NCBI RefSeq assembly: GCF_014638995.1
Contig: NZ_BMFR01000001.1
Coordinates: forward strand, 124,001 to 188,000
Direction: 5' to 3'
From: Virgibacillus oceani
GTDB taxonomy: Bacteria > Bacillota > Bacilli > Bacillales > Amphibacillaceae
Length of the DNA: 64,000 nucleotides
Shown here: positions 1 through 9,926 of the stretch, one piece after another
Position numbering within the stretch: position 1 is the first letter of the stretch
How the letters are laid out: the number at the start of each line of letters is the position of its first letter
Made by a program: the position numbers and the translations under genes
Notes under the pieces: generated by a model
What the model was told of the DNA's origin: nothing
The model's database searches: none
What the model saw: the letters and a program-made list of their open reading frames with translations, nothing else

Positions 1-186
1 CTTTCCTTGAAGTGGAATAAACCAGCACCCTGCAGCAGTTTCATCACAATGTACATGTAAATTGTTCTTTTCTATATCTCTTTTTATTAATCGGATTAGC
101 TCATCAGATTCAGCATAGGCAGTTTGACCAACCTTCAACTGGTTGATTTTTTCGTCTCTAATTCGTCTTTGATTCATGATCAACAT
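1..186 (-). CDS. Hypothetical protein, C-terminal part beyond window edge
   Basis: An open frame runs leftward from ATG at 186-184 to the window edge, giving 62 codons without a stop. A Shine-Dalgarno AAAGGAG lies about 10 bases upstream of that ATG. The visible protein is hydrophilic, starting MLIMNQRRIRDEKINQLK and containing a Cys-Asp-Glu-Thr segment near residue 48 and an aromatic stretch at the cut end. No membrane segment or catalytic motif is visible. It lies downstream of ytrI on the same strand and may share its transcript. I do not recognise the family; the small conserved proteins often found beside ytrH/ytrI in Bacillaceae are the best guess. Confidence 0.6.
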   Translation of the reverse strand, partial: MLIMNQRRIRDEKINQLKVGQTAYAESDELIRLIKRDIEKNNLHVHCDETAAGCWFIPLQGK

Positions 187-316
187 ACGAAATCCACTCC
201 TTTCAATAGGAATATTATATGAAAGTTTAAGTAAAAGTTATCTTGTATATTAATATTTTATAAAATTAATTTCATTACTGCCACTTATTTTAGAAAATTT
301 CATAAAATGTTCACGT

Positions 317-817
317 TTAATTGGAAACTTCCCCCTTAACTTCTATTATTACCGTTTTCGTAATAATGGCAAGCTTAGTTACAGTAAAAGAATAAGTAAA
401 TTCATCAATAGAAATTTCTTTGTTTTCAATGGTGGATTCTAAAAGTTTGTCACTTTCTGAAACGATGGTGACATCTTGCCCAACAATATGATCGATTTCT
501 TTTTTAATTAGTCCTTCTAGCTGTTGTTTCATTAATGTATCATTATCTAATTGTAATTCTTTATCGTTTACAATATCCACTTCAATCTTTTCCACAGTTA
601 TTGGTGTGTCCAAATCTTCCTTGGCTTTTAATAATGCATCATTATGATTTTTTAATTCCGTAACTTTATCTTGTAAATCAAGGATTTCCGCAAATAATTT
701 TTCATACATCGAACCGTACATATACATAACGATACAATAGGCAATGACCGCTCCTATTAATGCTCCTACAAAAAAACGCTGCCAGCTTTCTTTTTTATGG
801 TATGGCGGGATATGCAT
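317..817 (-). CDS. ytrI: Sporulation membrane protein YtrI
   Basis: 166 residues. One membrane segment lies near residues 16-34, after a basic N-terminal tail. A coiled-coil stretch follows (about residues 37-70, with repeated Leu/Lys/Glu), then a soluble C-terminal domain. This architecture and the pairing with ytrH match YtrI, a mother-cell membrane protein needed for efficient sporulation in Bacillus. The start ATG overlaps the ytrH stop by one base (TGATG), so the two are translationally coupled. SD GAGGATGTGA sits 4 bases before the ATG. Identification rests on context plus topology; no enzymatic function is implied. Confidence 0.85.
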   Translation of the reverse strand: MHIPPYHKKESWQRFFVGALIGAVIAYCIVMYMYGSMYEKLFAEILDLQDKVTELKNHNDALLKAKEDLDTPITVEKIEVDIVNDKELQLDNDTLMKQQLEGLIKKEIDHIVGQDVTIVSESDKLLESTIENKEISIDEFTYSFTVTKLAIITKTVIIEVKGEVSN

Positions 818-1146
818 CAGGTCACATCCTCTTGAATAAACCAGCTAATCAGCAGAATTGCGGATTTAACTCCACCCATTGCTGATAAAATTATTAATAG
901 CTGTTTGAAAATATCAATTGCTTGACCATCCAAGCCTTTTTCAAATTCTGCAATTGTATCGAATGTCCCGCCAATAGCAGCAACAATAGCCCATATCCTG
1001 AGACTCTTTGCAATTCTTCCCATAGCCGTTAATGGTGCGTCACCGGTTGCAAAAGAACCTATGCTTCCAATTATTGCTCCACCAATAATCACACCAAATG
1101 CAATGAAATAACAATGAATAAATTTAACAAAAAACTGTTCTTCCAT
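817..1146 (-). CDS. ytrH: Sporulation membrane protein YtrH
   Basis: 109 residues, almost all hydrophobic. Predicted membrane spans lie near residues 10-32, 45-62 and 80-102, with Gly-rich helices (VIIGGAIIGSIGS). This matches the YtrH family, a sigma-E-controlled sporulation membrane protein that works with YtrI in the mother cell or forespore envelope. SD GGGGAGAG precedes the ATG at 1146-1144. It is the first gene of the leftward ytrHI operon and is divergent from dnaE. A sigma-E-like promoter lies 36-64 bases upstream, which supports mother-cell expression. The biochemical role of the family is unknown. Confidence 0.88.
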   Translation of the reverse strand: MEEQFFVKFIHCYFIAFGVIIGGAIIGSIGSFATGDAPLTAMGRIAKSLRIWAIVAAIGGTFDTIAEFEKGLDGQAIDIFKQLLIILSAMGGVKSAILLISWFIQEDVT

Positions 1147-1181
1147 AAACTACTCTCCCCTGCACGAGGTATACTCACTAC

Positions 1182-1210
1182 ATTGTATGATGGGAACGGA
1201 CAAGATATGA
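1182..1210 (-). promoter_or_regulatory. Sigma-E-type promoter of ytrHI
   Basis: Read on the minus strand, TCATATC (1210-1204) is followed by a 14-base spacer and CATACAAT (1189-1182). Bacillus sigma-E promoters have KMATATT, 14-15 bases, then CATACAMT, so the -10 box is a full match and the -35 matches 6 of 7. It lies 36 bases upstream of the ytrH ATG, where a sporulation promoter is expected. Confidence 0.75.
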
Positions 1211-1233
1211 TGCATCAGATTGATTCTAATACA

Positions 1234-1261
1234 TGCATACTATTACTAGATTAGCTATAAT
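1234..1261 (+). promoter_or_regulatory. Possible sigma-A promoter of dnaE
   Basis: A perfect -10 TATAAT lies at 1256-1261, 31 bases before the dnaE ATG at 1293. The -35 region at the right spacing is poor (ATGCAT-like), so the assignment rests mostly on the -10 and position. It faces away from the ytrHI promoter, leaving the two transcripts divergent. Confidence 0.35.
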
Positions 1262-1292
1262 AAAGGATAGAGAAACAAAAGGACGGGATAGT

Positions 1293-4200
1293 ATGTCGTT
1301 TACACACTTGCAGGTCAGAAGTGGCTATAGTTTGATGAATAGCACAATTACGTTAGATAAATTGGTGAAAAAAGCAGGCGATCTGCAATTTGATTCAATA
1401 GCTTTGACAGATGAGAATGTTTTGTATGGGGCAATTCCATTTTATAAAGCATGTACTGCTCAAGGGATAAAGCCTATTATCGGAATTACTGTTCAATTGA
1501 ACATGGATTATAGCAGCAATGAAACGTGTGTTTTGCTAGCAAAGAATAATTTAGGGTATCAACAACTCGTAAAATTGAGCACGCATATCAACACGAATGA
1601 ATTAGATGCATTAAAGTGGGAGGATCTCAGCAGGTATACATCAAATCTCATTGGTATTCTTCCTGCATATAATCAAACAATTACATCATTATTGCTGTCA
1701 GATGATTATAAAAATCTCATCGAATATTGTAATCAATGGAAAGAGATGTTTGCCGAAAACGATTTTTATATCGGCATCCAAGATCATGGTTTAGTTCATG
1801 ATAGTAAAATTCAGACATCATTAAAGTCATTTCAGGAGCAATTTCAAATTCCGGTTGTCGCAATTAGTGATGTCCGTTACATAAATGAGAATGATGCTAT
1901 GGCATTAGACTGTTTATCAGCTATAAAAGAAGGAAAGCGCTGGACATTAAATATGGAGGAACCATCAATAAAGCAGCGTTATTTACGTTCCGAGGATGAA
2001 ATGAATAAGTTGTTTTGTAATTGGCCAGAGGTGATCACAGAAACACAGTCTATTAAAGATAAGTGTACGATAACATTTGATTTCAACGCACGAATGCTTC
2101 CATCTTATCCAGTACAAGATCAAATGGATGCACAAACATTTCTGGAAAAGATGTGCTGGAACAACTCCAGAGAAAAATACGGAGAAATAACAAAAGAAGT
2201 ATCTGATCGCCTGATATATGAGCTGGAAATAATTAAATCCATGCAATTTAGCGATTATTTTTTAATTGTATGGGATTTTATTAAATATGCAAAAGATAAT
2301 GGTATTTTAGTCGGACCTGGGAGGGGGTCCGCAGCGGGGTCACTGGTTGCATATGTTCTTGGAATTACTGAAGTTGATCCATTGAAATATGATTTATTAT
2401 TTGAGCGTTTTCTAAATCCTGAACGAATTACAATGCCAGATATTGATATTGACTTTTCCGACCATCGAAGAGACGAAGTAATTGAATATGTACGAAATAA
2501 ATATGGTCAGGAGCATGTTGCGCAAATTATTACATTTGGTACGTTTGCTGCAAGGTCATTACTTAGGGAATTAATAAAAACAATGGGAATTCCCAAGCCT
2601 GATGCTAATTTTATTCTAAAAGAAGTTCCGGTGCATGCACATAAGTCTATTGTTGAATATGTAAGAGAATCAACAGAACTGAAGGAATATATTAAGCAGT
2701 CAGATACTTTAAAATCCCTATTTTCCATTGCGTCCAAGCTAGAGGGATTGCCAAGGCATGTGTCAACACATGCAGCAGGTGTTGTTATTAGTGAAAAGTC
2801 TCTTGTTGAACACGTCCCATTAACAAATGGTGCGAATGAAACAAATCTTACCCAATTTTCAATGAACGATCTAGAGGCGATTGGATTGTTAAAAATCGAC
2901 TTTTTGGGTCTGCGTAATTTAACATTGATTGAAAAAATTATCAAAACAATAGGATATACTACGGGCCAAAAGTTACAGTTGCATCATATTTCTGAAAACG
3001 ATGCAGAAACGTACGAATTACTGCAAAAAGGTAAGACAAACGGTGTATTTCAGTTAGAATCCAAAGGAATGAAACAGGTATTAAACAGGTTAAAACCAAC
3101 CTTACTTGAGGATATTGTTGCGGTTAATGCTTTATATAGACCAGGTCCAATGGAATATATCCCCACCTATATTGCCAGAAAGCATGGCCGGGAAAATATA
3201 TCGTACCCGCATCCTGATTTAGCACCAATTTTAGAAAAAACATACGGTGTACTTGTCTATCAAGAACAGATCATGCAAATTGCAAATAAATTTGCGGGAT
3301 TCTCTCTGGGAAAGGCAGATATATTACGTAGGGCAGTTAGTAAAAAACAACAGGAGATCATGGATGAACAAAGAGAAGCATTTATTCAAGGATGTATGAG
3401 GAACGGGTATAACAGACAGGTTGCTCGGGAAATCTTTCGTTGGATTGTAAAGTTTTCAAACTATGGGTTTAATCGAAGTCATGCGGTTGCATATAGTATG
3501 ATTTCTTACCAGCTTGCTTACTTAAAAGCGCATTATCCGATATGTTTTTTTACAGAATTATTGAGTTCTGTTGTTAATCAGCAAGAAAAAGTTCAGCTTT
3601 ATATAAAGGAAGCAAAAGAACTTCATATAACAGTACTCCCACCATCAATAAATAAAAGTTTCAGGAATTTTTCAGTTGAAAAGAATTCTATTAGAATGGG
3701 GCTCTTATCTATCAAAGGCATTGGGAATCAAGTTGTACAAGAGATTGTAAAGGTGAGGAAAGCTGGCCCATTTAAAAATTTGTTTGATTTTTGCCTGCGG
3801 GTTTCTTTAAAAGTGATTAATCGTCCAGTTTTGGAAAATCTAATTATGGCGGGTGTGTTTGATGACACGTTCATTAATAGAGCAAGTTTACTAGCTTCAA
3901 TAGATCAAGCTATTGAGCAAGGAGAGCTGTTCCGTGAGTTTACTGATCAACAATCATTTTTTCAAGATAAACTTGACTTAGAAGCAAACTATGTAGATAT
4001 TGCTGATTTTAGTTTAATGAAAAAGCTAGCTCATGAAAAAGAGCTGCTGGGCTTTTATGTTTCCAGCCATCCATTAAAAGCCTTTCGAAATTCGTTAACG
4101 CAAAATGGATATATAACGATGGTTGAGGCTCAGAAAAATGTTGGAAAACGGAATATAAAAAGTGCGGTTATAATTCAATCGATTAAAAAAATCCGCACAA

Positions 4201-4643
4201 AACGCGGGGATCCGATGGCGTTTGTGACAATAGGGGATGAAACGGATGATATGGAAGCAGTTATATTCCCTGAATTATTCCGAGACACACACCGTTTTTT
4301 AAATGAAGAGAGTATTGTTTTGGTTAAAGGTAAGATTGAGACAAGAAATAATGGAATTCAGTGGCTTTTATCAGACATTGCATTATTTGATGAAAAAGAA
4401 TGGGAAGGGAACCAGACAAGGCGATTATTTATAAAGGTAACTGCTCAAAATAGCGAAAATGCTTTACGTCATATAAGGGCCATTGCAAACAGCTATCCAG
4501 GGAGCACATCAATTATTATGTATTATGAACAAACAAAGAAAACCTACCAATTATCAAGTGAATACTTAATTAAACCCAACCAAACATGTATACGCGATTT
4601 ACAGAATTATTTTGGTGAAGAAAATGTCGTATTGGAAAATTAG
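1293..4643 (+). CDS. dnaE: DNA polymerase III alpha subunit DnaE
   Basis: 1116 residues, replicative polymerase of the DnaE type, which in Bacillus extends RNA primers on the lagging strand before PolC takes over. Visible order: N-terminal PHP domain (from MSFTHLQVRSGYSL), C-family polymerase core with GPGRGSAAG near residue 341 and catalytic Asp383, Asp385 and Asp387 in PDIDIDF, then helix-hairpin-helix region (IKGIG) and an OB-fold near residues 960-1040. An in-frame ATG at 1233 would add 20 residues without a good RBS. The start at 1293 has AAAGGACGGG upstream and gives the usual family length (about 1115). It is a single gene, divergent from ytrH. Confidence 0.97.
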   Translation: MSFTHLQVRSGYSLMNSTITLDKLVKKAGDLQFDSIALTDENVLYGAIPFYKACTAQGIKPIIGITVQLNMDYSSNETCVLLAKNNLGYQQLVKLSTHINTNELDALKWEDLSRYTSNLIGILPAYNQTITSLLLSDDYKNLIEYCNQWKEMFAENDFYIGIQDHGLVHDSKIQTSLKSFQEQFQIPVVAISDVRYINENDAMALDCLSAIKEGKRWTLNMEEPSIKQRYLRSEDEMNKLFCNWPEVITETQSIKDKCTITFDFNARMLPSYPVQDQMDAQTFLEKMCWNNSREKYGEITKEVSDRLIYELEIIKSMQFSDYFLIVWDFIKYAKDNGILVGPGRGSAAGSLVAYVLGITEVDPLKYDLLFERFLNPERITMPDIDIDFSDHRRDEVIEYVRNKYGQEHVAQIITFGTFAARSLLRELIKTMGIPKPDANFILKEVPVHAHKSIVEYVRESTELKEYIKQSDTLKSLFSIASKLEGLPRHVSTHAAGVVISEKSLVEHVPLTNGANETNLTQFSMNDLEAIGLLKIDFLGLRNLTLIEKIIKTIGYTTGQKLQLHHISENDAETYELLQKGKTNGVFQLESKGMKQVLNRLKPTLLEDIVAVNALYRPGPMEYIPTYIARKHGRENISYPHPDLAPILEKTYGVLVYQEQIMQIANKFAGFSLGKADILRRAVSKKQQEIMDEQREAFIQGCMRNGYNRQVAREIFRWIVKFSNYGFNRSHAVAYSMISYQLAYLKAHYPICFFTELLSSVVNQQEKVQLYIKEAKELHITVLPPSINKSFRNFSVEKNSIRMGLLSIKGIGNQVVQEIVKVRKAGPFKNLFDFCLRVSLKVINRPVLENLIMAGVFDDTFINRASLLASIDQAIEQGELFREFTDQQSFFQDKLDLEANYVDIADFSLMKKLAHEKELLGFYVSSHPLKAFRNSLTQNGYITMVEAQKNVGKRNIKSAVIIQSIKKIRTKRGDPMAFVTIGDETDDMEAVIFPELFRDTHRFLNEESIVLVKGKIETRNNGIQWLLSDIALFDEKEWEGNQTRRLFIKVTAQNSENALRHIRAIANSYPGSTSIIMYYEQTKKTYQLSSEYLIKPNQTCIRDLQNYFGEENVVLEN

Positions 4644-4658
4644 TATTGTATGGATTGC

Positions 4659-4686
4659 TTTACACACACATGCCATCTGTTATAAT
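4659..4686 (+). promoter_or_regulatory. Sigma-A promoter of the malic enzyme gene
   Basis: -35 TTTACA (4659-4664), 16-base spacer, -10 TATAAT (4681-4686). Transcription would begin about 4693, directly upstream of a TGGTCTGACCA dyad. Confidence 0.7.
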
Positions 4687-4700
4687 TAAATAGTTAAGAT

Positions 4701-4717
4701 AGGTGGTCTGACCACTT
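4701..4717. promoter_or_regulatory. FadR/GntR-family operator (predicted)
   Basis: The dyad GTGGTC-T-GACCAC is centred on 4709, with an additional outer A/T pair. Its core TGGTCTGACCA fits the tNGTnnnACNa operator consensus of the FadR subfamily of GntR regulators. It lies about 8 bases after the predicted transcription start of the malic enzyme gene, and the second gene of that operon encodes a GntR/FadR-type protein. Autoregulated repression is the simplest reading. Confidence 0.65.
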
Positions 4718-4761
4718 TGTGAAAGAAATTACACTATACTGCCCAAAGGAGCGAATAAACT

Positions 4762-6000
4762 GTGTCTAATTTAAGGGACGAAGCACTACATATGCATAAA
4801 GTGAATAAAGGGAAACTAACGACACAATCCAAGGTACCAGTACGTAATGCCAAAGATTTAAGTTTAGCGTACTCACCTGGTGTGGCAGAGCCTTGCAAAG
4901 AAATCTACGATCGCAAAGAAACCGTATATGATTATACAATGAAAGGCAATATGGTTGCTGTAGTTAGTGATGGATCTGCTGTATTGGGTCTTGGTAATAT
5001 TGGCCCGGAGGCAGCTTTACCAGTTATGGAAGGCAAATCTGTTCTATTTAAAAGTTTTGCAGGGGTTGATTCATTTCCAATTTGTTTAGCAACGCATGAT
5101 ATAGATGAAATAGTTCAAACTGTCAAATTAATGGAGCCAACTTTTGGCGGTGTAAATTTGGAAGATATCGCTGCCCCAAATTGCTTTATTATTGAGGAAA
5201 GACTAAAAAAGGAAACCAACATCCCGATCTTTCACGATGATCAGCACGGTACAGCTATCGTAACAGTTGCCGGATTGATTAATGCATTAAAATTGGTTGG
5301 AAAATCATTCTCTGATATCAAAGTAGTAGCCAATGGTGCAGGTGCTGCAGGAATCGCGATCATTAAATTACTGTATAATTTTGGCGTTCGCGATATGATT
5401 ATGTGTGATTCAAAAGGAGCTATTTTTGAAGGCAGATCATATGGAATGAATGATGTAAAAGACAAAGTAGCAAAAATGACGAACAAGGATAAAAAAGAAG
5501 GTAATTTAGAAGAAATGCTTGAAGGTGCAGACGTGTTTATTGGTGTCTCTGTTGGCGGGTTATTAAAACAAGATATGGTTAAACGAATGAATGAAGATCC
5601 CATCATTTTTGCAATGGCAAATCCTGATCCTGAAATTATGCCTGAAGATGCCAAGGATGCTGGTGCTAAAGTGATAGGAACCGGCAGATCAGATTTCCCT
5701 AACCAGGTTAATAATGTACTTGCATTTCCAGGAATCTTCCGAGGAGCATTAGATGTTCGAGCGACAAGGATTAATGAAAAAATGAAAATAGCTGCAGCTG
5801 AAGCAATTGCATCACTGATAAGTGACGAAGAGTTGAACGAAGATTACGTTATCCCAGCTCCATTTGATTCTCGGGTCGCTCCATTAGTAGCATCTAGTGT
5901 TGCGAAGGCAGCAATGGAATCCGGTGTGGCCAGAATTCAAGTTAACCCTGAGGATATTGCTGAAAAAACGAAAAGCCTAACACAAATAAAAGTGGATTAA
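4762..6000 (+). CDS. ytsJ: NAD(P)-dependent malic enzyme
   Basis: 412 residues, decarboxylating malate to pyruvate and CO2 with reduction of NAD(P); the YtsJ type in Bacillus is NADP-dependent and feeds anabolic NADPH. Visible: N-terminal malic domain with the conserved [20 protein letters not shown] stretch (near residues 71-90), FHDDQHGTA metal/substrate motif, and a Rossmann domain with GAGAAG near residue 190. Start is GTG at 4762 with AAAGGAG upstream; length matches the short bacterial malic enzymes. A GntR regulator follows 17 bases later. Context beside accDA suggests NADPH supply for lipid synthesis, which is inference. Confidence 0.93.
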   Translation: MSNLRDEALHMHKVNKGKLTTQSKVPVRNAKDLSLAYSPGVAEPCKEIYDRKETVYDYTMKGNMVAVVSDGSAVLGLGNIGPEAALPVMEGKSVLFKSFAGVDSFPICLATHDIDEIVQTVKLMEPTFGGVNLEDIAAPNCFIIEERLKKETNIPIFHDDQHGTAIVTVAGLINALKLVGKSFSDIKVVANGAGAAGIAIIKLLYNFGVRDMIMCDSKGAIFEGRSYGMNDVKDKVAKMTNKDKKEGNLEEMLEGADVFIGVSVGGLLKQDMVKRMNEDPIIFAMANPDPEIMPEDAKDAGAKVIGTGRSDFPNQVNNVLAFPGIFRGALDVRATRINEKMKIAAAEAIASLISDEELNEDYVIPAPFDSRVAPLVASSVAKAAMESGVARIQVNPEDIAEKTKSLTQIKVD

Positions 6001-6017
6001 GGAGTGAATTTAGGCTA

Positions 6018-6635
6018 GTGACGATGACGCCTAAACAAAAAGTATACCAGGAAGTTCTGCATGAAATCCGTAAATTCATCGAGAGTAACGATTTGGAGCC
6101 TGGCGATAAGCTCCCATCGGAACGGGAACTATCGGAAAAATTACAAGCTGGCAGGTCTTCTGTTCGAGAAGCGTTACGGGCAATTGAATTATTAGGGCTG
6201 ATTGAAACGAGGCATGGGGAAGGAACATTTTTAAGTACTTATCGCCCCTATCAAACAGTTGACTTGCTGGCATCATTCATATTACAGGAAAATAAAACGA
6301 AGAATGACATTATGCTAGTCAAAGAGTTAATCGAAAAAGAAGCAGCTAAAATAGCCTTTTCCCGTATAACGGAACAAGAGATTAATACACTAAATAAATT
6401 AATTCAAGATCCTGCAATAAGGGATGAACAAAAGCATCGTACATTTTTCAATTGCATATTTGAAAAAACTGAAATTCTTTTACTGGCTAGAATATGGATG
6501 TTATTAGAAGAGTTTTCACATACAATACATGCAGATGAGTATCCTAGCGATTTTTATCTGAAGCTTCTATCACTTTATGAATCAAAAGAGTATGAACCTA
6601 TAGAAACATTATTTAATTTTTATTCAAAAAAGTAA
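6018..6635 (+). CDS. GntR/FadR-family transcriptional regulator
   Basis: 205 residues. The N-terminal winged helix-turn-helix (about residues 8-72) carries the GntR signature: LEPGDKLPSERELSEKL, then RSSVREALRAIELLGLIETRHGEGTFL. The C-terminal helical domain resembles the FadR/FCD ligand-binding fold but is short. Start chosen as GTG at 6018, since SD GGAGTGA (6001-6007) is correctly spaced; ATG at 6024 is the alternative. It is cotranscribed with malic enzyme and precedes accDA. A TGGTCTGACCA dyad at the malic enzyme promoter is its likely operator. The effector is unknown; an organic acid or acyl-CoA would fit the neighbours. Confidence 0.93.
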   Translation: MTMTPKQKVYQEVLHEIRKFIESNDLEPGDKLPSERELSEKLQAGRSSVREALRAIELLGLIETRHGEGTFLSTYRPYQTVDLLASFILQENKTKNDIMLVKELIEKEAAKIAFSRITEQEINTLNKLIQDPAIRDEQKHRTFFNCIFEKTEILLLARIWMLLEEFSHTIHADEYPSDFYLKLLSLYESKEYEPIETLFNFYSKK

Positions 6636-6669
6636 TTCGAAATTGCAATTATTATAATTTTTTATCACG

Positions 6670-6697
6670 ACGAATTATGACACCTTTTTTAATTCGT
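6670..6697. promoter_or_regulatory. Inverted repeat upstream of accDA
   Basis: ACGAATTA (6670-6677) and TAATTCGT (6690-6697) are perfect inverted 8-mers around a 12-base spacer. A -10-like TATAGT follows at 6704-6709, then accD at 6797. There is no U-run directly after it, so an operator is more likely than a terminator. No matching regulator is identified. Confidence 0.4.
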
Positions 6698-6796
6698 AAT
6701 CGTTATAGTGTAATATAGTAAATTAAGTTTAAATAGAATATATTTTAGTAATTGTGCACATTATTTGGTGTTGGTTTTGAAAAAGGAGGAATCACC

Positions 6797-7651
6797 TTGC
6801 TTAAGTTCGGCAAGAAAAAGAAATATGCTTCCATTCCGAATGAACAATCTAAACTGGATGTTCCAGAAGGTTTAATGATGAAATGTAATGGATGTCATAA
6901 AATTTATTACCGTAAAGAAATGAAAAAAAATACCTATGTATGTCCAAATTGCGGATTTCATCACCAATTAAATGCCCATGAACGTATTGAGAGCCTCTTT
7001 GATGAAGGGACTTTTCAAGAGTGGGATGAGCAGCTTACCTCAAGCAATCCATTAGAATTTCCTGGATACGAAGAAAAAGTAGAAAAGGATCGTAAGAAAA
7101 CGGGATTAAATGAAGGTGTAGTTACAGGTAAAGGGAAAATTGATGGTAAGGAAACAGCCTTTAGTGTAATGGATTCAAGCTTTAGAATGGGAAGCATGGG
7201 TTCAGCTATGGGGGAGAAAATTGCACGCGCAATCGTAAATGCCCAAAATGAATCATTACCTTTTATTATTTTTACAGCTTCTGGTGGTGCAAGGATGCAA
7301 GAAGGTGTATTAAGTTTAATGCAAATGACTAAAACGTCTGTCGCAATTAAACGTTTTAGTGATGCCGGCGGATTAATGATTTCAATCATGACACACCCAA
7401 CTACTGGTGGTGTTTCAGCTAGCTTTGCTTCGTTAGGTGATTATAATTTTGCAGAACCAGGAGCATTGATTGGATTTGCAGGACGACGTATAATCGAACA
7501 AACTATACGAGAAAAGCTCCCAGAAGATTTCCAAACAGCAGAATTTTTATTAAAGCACGGTCAATTAGATCAAGTAGTTCATCGTCATGATTTAAAACAA
7601 CTCTTAGGAACGTTGCTTGAAATGCATCAGAAGGGCGGGGATCAGGAGTGA
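6797..7651 (+). CDS. accD: Acetyl-CoA carboxylase carboxyltransferase subunit beta
   Basis: 284 residues. Forms the carboxyltransferase of acetyl-CoA carboxylase with AccA, moving carboxyl from biotin to acetyl-CoA to make malonyl-CoA. An N-terminal zinc ribbon uses Cys30, Cys33, Cys49 and Cys52, followed by the crotonase-like carboxyltransferase fold with [10 protein letters not shown] and [10 protein letters not shown] motifs. Start set at TTG 6797, which has AAAAGGAGGA six bases upstream and gives the usual MLK(x)KKKYAS beginning; the upstream in-frame ATG at 6752 lacks an RBS. The stop overlaps the accA GTG start (GTGA), indicating coupled 1:1 synthesis. Confidence 0.96.
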   Translation: MLKFGKKKKYASIPNEQSKLDVPEGLMMKCNGCHKIYYRKEMKKNTYVCPNCGFHHQLNAHERIESLFDEGTFQEWDEQLTSSNPLEFPGYEEKVEKDRKKTGLNEGVVTGKGKIDGKETAFSVMDSSFRMGSMGSAMGEKIARAIVNAQNESLPFIIFTASGGARMQEGVLSLMQMTKTSVAIKRFSDAGGLMISIMTHPTTGGVSASFASLGDYNFAEPGALIGFAGRRIIEQTIREKLPEDFQTAEFLLKHGQLDQVVHRHDLKQLLGTLLEMHQKGGDQE

Positions 7652-8604
7652 AACAGGTCCTTGAGTTTGAAAAACCAATTGTAAATTTAAAAGAAAAAAT
7701 AGCTGAGTTGAAAAATTTTACTAAAGATAGTGAAATAGACCTGACCGAAGAAATTAATACATTGGAAAAAAGATTAGAGTCATTAGAAAATGATATATAC
7801 AGCAACCTGAAACCATGGGATCGTGTTCAAATGGCCAGGCACCAGCAGCGCCCCACTTCTATGGATTACATTGCAGAATTATTTACTAGTTTTATTGAGT
7901 TTCATGGAGACAGGCTATATGGTGACGACGAAGCGATTGTGTCAGGTATTGCGTACTATAAAGGAACCCCCGTTACAGTAATTGGTCATCAGCGTGGTAA
8001 GGATACAAAGGAAAACATTCGCAGAAATTTTGGTATGCCGCATCCGGAAGGATATCGTAAGGCATTGAGACACATGAAACAAGCCGAGAAATTTAACCGG
8101 CCAATTATTTGCTTTATTGATACAAAAGGCGCTTATCCAGGGAAAGCAGCTGAAGAACGAGGGCAAAGTGAGGCAATTGCGAGAAATTTAATGGAGATGG
8201 CAGGTCTTACGGTACCTATCATATGTATAGTTATTGGTGAAGGCGGAAGTGGTGGTGCATTGGCATTAGGTGTTGGAGACCATATCCATATGCTCGAGAA
8301 CTCAACTTATTCAGTAATTTCTCCTGAAGGCGCTGCTGCATTGTTATGGAAGGATTCCAGTCTTGCGCAAAAAGCAGCAGAAACAATGAAAATTACATCA
8401 TATGATTTAAAGGAATTAGGTGTGATTGACAGGATCATACCTGAGCCAAAAGGCGGCGCACACCAGGATGTTAAACAGCAGGCTGAAAATATGGACAAGG
8501 TCATACAAGATTCCTTAAATACTTTATCAGCTTATTCACATGATGAATTACTTGAAAAAAGATGGGAAAAGTATAAGCAAATAGGTGAGTATAAAGATAA
8601 TTAA
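7648..8604 (+). CDS. accA: Acetyl-CoA carboxylase carboxyltransferase subunit alpha
   Basis: 318 residues. Partner of AccD in malonyl-CoA formation, the first committed step of fatty acid synthesis. An N-terminal coiled-coil (about residues 8-55) precedes the carboxyltransferase domain with [29 protein letters not shown] (quoted in parts: [27 protein letters not shown]), DTKGAYPG and [12 protein letters not shown]. Start is GTG at 7648, overlapping the accD stop; the SD is AGGAG-like within the accD end. Length and motifs are normal. Terminator-like hairpins follow in the gap before pfkA. Confidence 0.96.
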   Translation: MKQVLEFEKPIVNLKEKIAELKNFTKDSEIDLTEEINTLEKRLESLENDIYSNLKPWDRVQMARHQQRPTSMDYIAELFTSFIEFHGDRLYGDDEAIVSGIAYYKGTPVTVIGHQRGKDTKENIRRNFGMPHPEGYRKALRHMKQAEKFNRPIICFIDTKGAYPGKAAEERGQSEAIARNLMEMAGLTVPIICIVIGEGGSGGALALGVGDHIHMLENSTYSVISPEGAAALLWKDSSLAQKAAETMKITSYDLKELGVIDRIIPEPKGGAHQDVKQQAENMDKVIQDSLNTLSAYSHDELLEKRWEKYKQIGEYKDN

Positions 8605-8702
8605 TGTACGTACGTTTTTGCTTATGAAATTATATTATTGATTGCTTTGGAAAACTTAATAACCTATTCAGGTATGGTGCAGCATCAAGATACGTAAGTA
8701 AT

Positions 8703-8733
8703 GGACATTTCCGCGAACATATGGGAATGTGCC
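8703..8733 (+). terminator. Probable accDA terminator hairpin
   Basis: GGACATTTCC (8703-8712) pairs with GGGAATGTGCC (8723-8733) with one bulged G and one G-U pair; loop of 10. CTTATTTATTGTTT follows, a moderately U-rich tail. It lies about 100 bases after accA. Confidence 0.45.
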
Positions 8734-8805
8734 CTTATTTATTGTTTAACCATAACATAGCAAGATAAGCAAACAGCGTTTTTGTTTATGAACGCCCATT
8801 CAGAT

Positions 8806-8835
8806 AAGAGATTGACATTATTTTGTCAATCTCTT
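8806..8835. repeat. Perfect 12-bp inverted repeat upstream of pfkA promoter
   Basis: AAGAGATTGACA (8806-8817), six-base loop, TGTCAATCTCTT (8824-8835). The right arm is not followed by a clear T-run on the plus strand, so it may be an operator or a weak terminator. It ends 48 bases upstream of the pfkA -35. Confidence 0.5.
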
Positions 8836-8882
8836 GATTAATTTTAGAGCTTGGTGCTATGTATAGTAATCAATTGCTATTT

Positions 8883-9897
<1,015 letters not shown>

Positions 9898-9926
9898 TTT
9901 TGCAGAGTTGCAAGGAGGAAACAATT

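Larger units (their letters stand above)
8605..8882. other. accA-pfkA intergenic region with repeats and two hairpins
   Basis: No convincing gene is seen in this A/T-rich stretch. It holds a direct repeat CGTTTTTGYTTATGAA (8613-8628 and 8777-8792, 15 of 16 identical), a hairpin with GGACATTTCC against GGGAATGTGCC (8703-8733, one bulged G) followed by a U-rich run, and a perfect 12-bp stem hairpin at 8806-8835. The first hairpin could terminate accDA transcription. The repeat and second hairpin are unexplained. Confidence 0.6.

Noticed and set aside
2507..2944. 145-codon minus-strand frame within dnaE
   Set aside because: Lies wholly inside the well-supported dnaE core; shadow frame.
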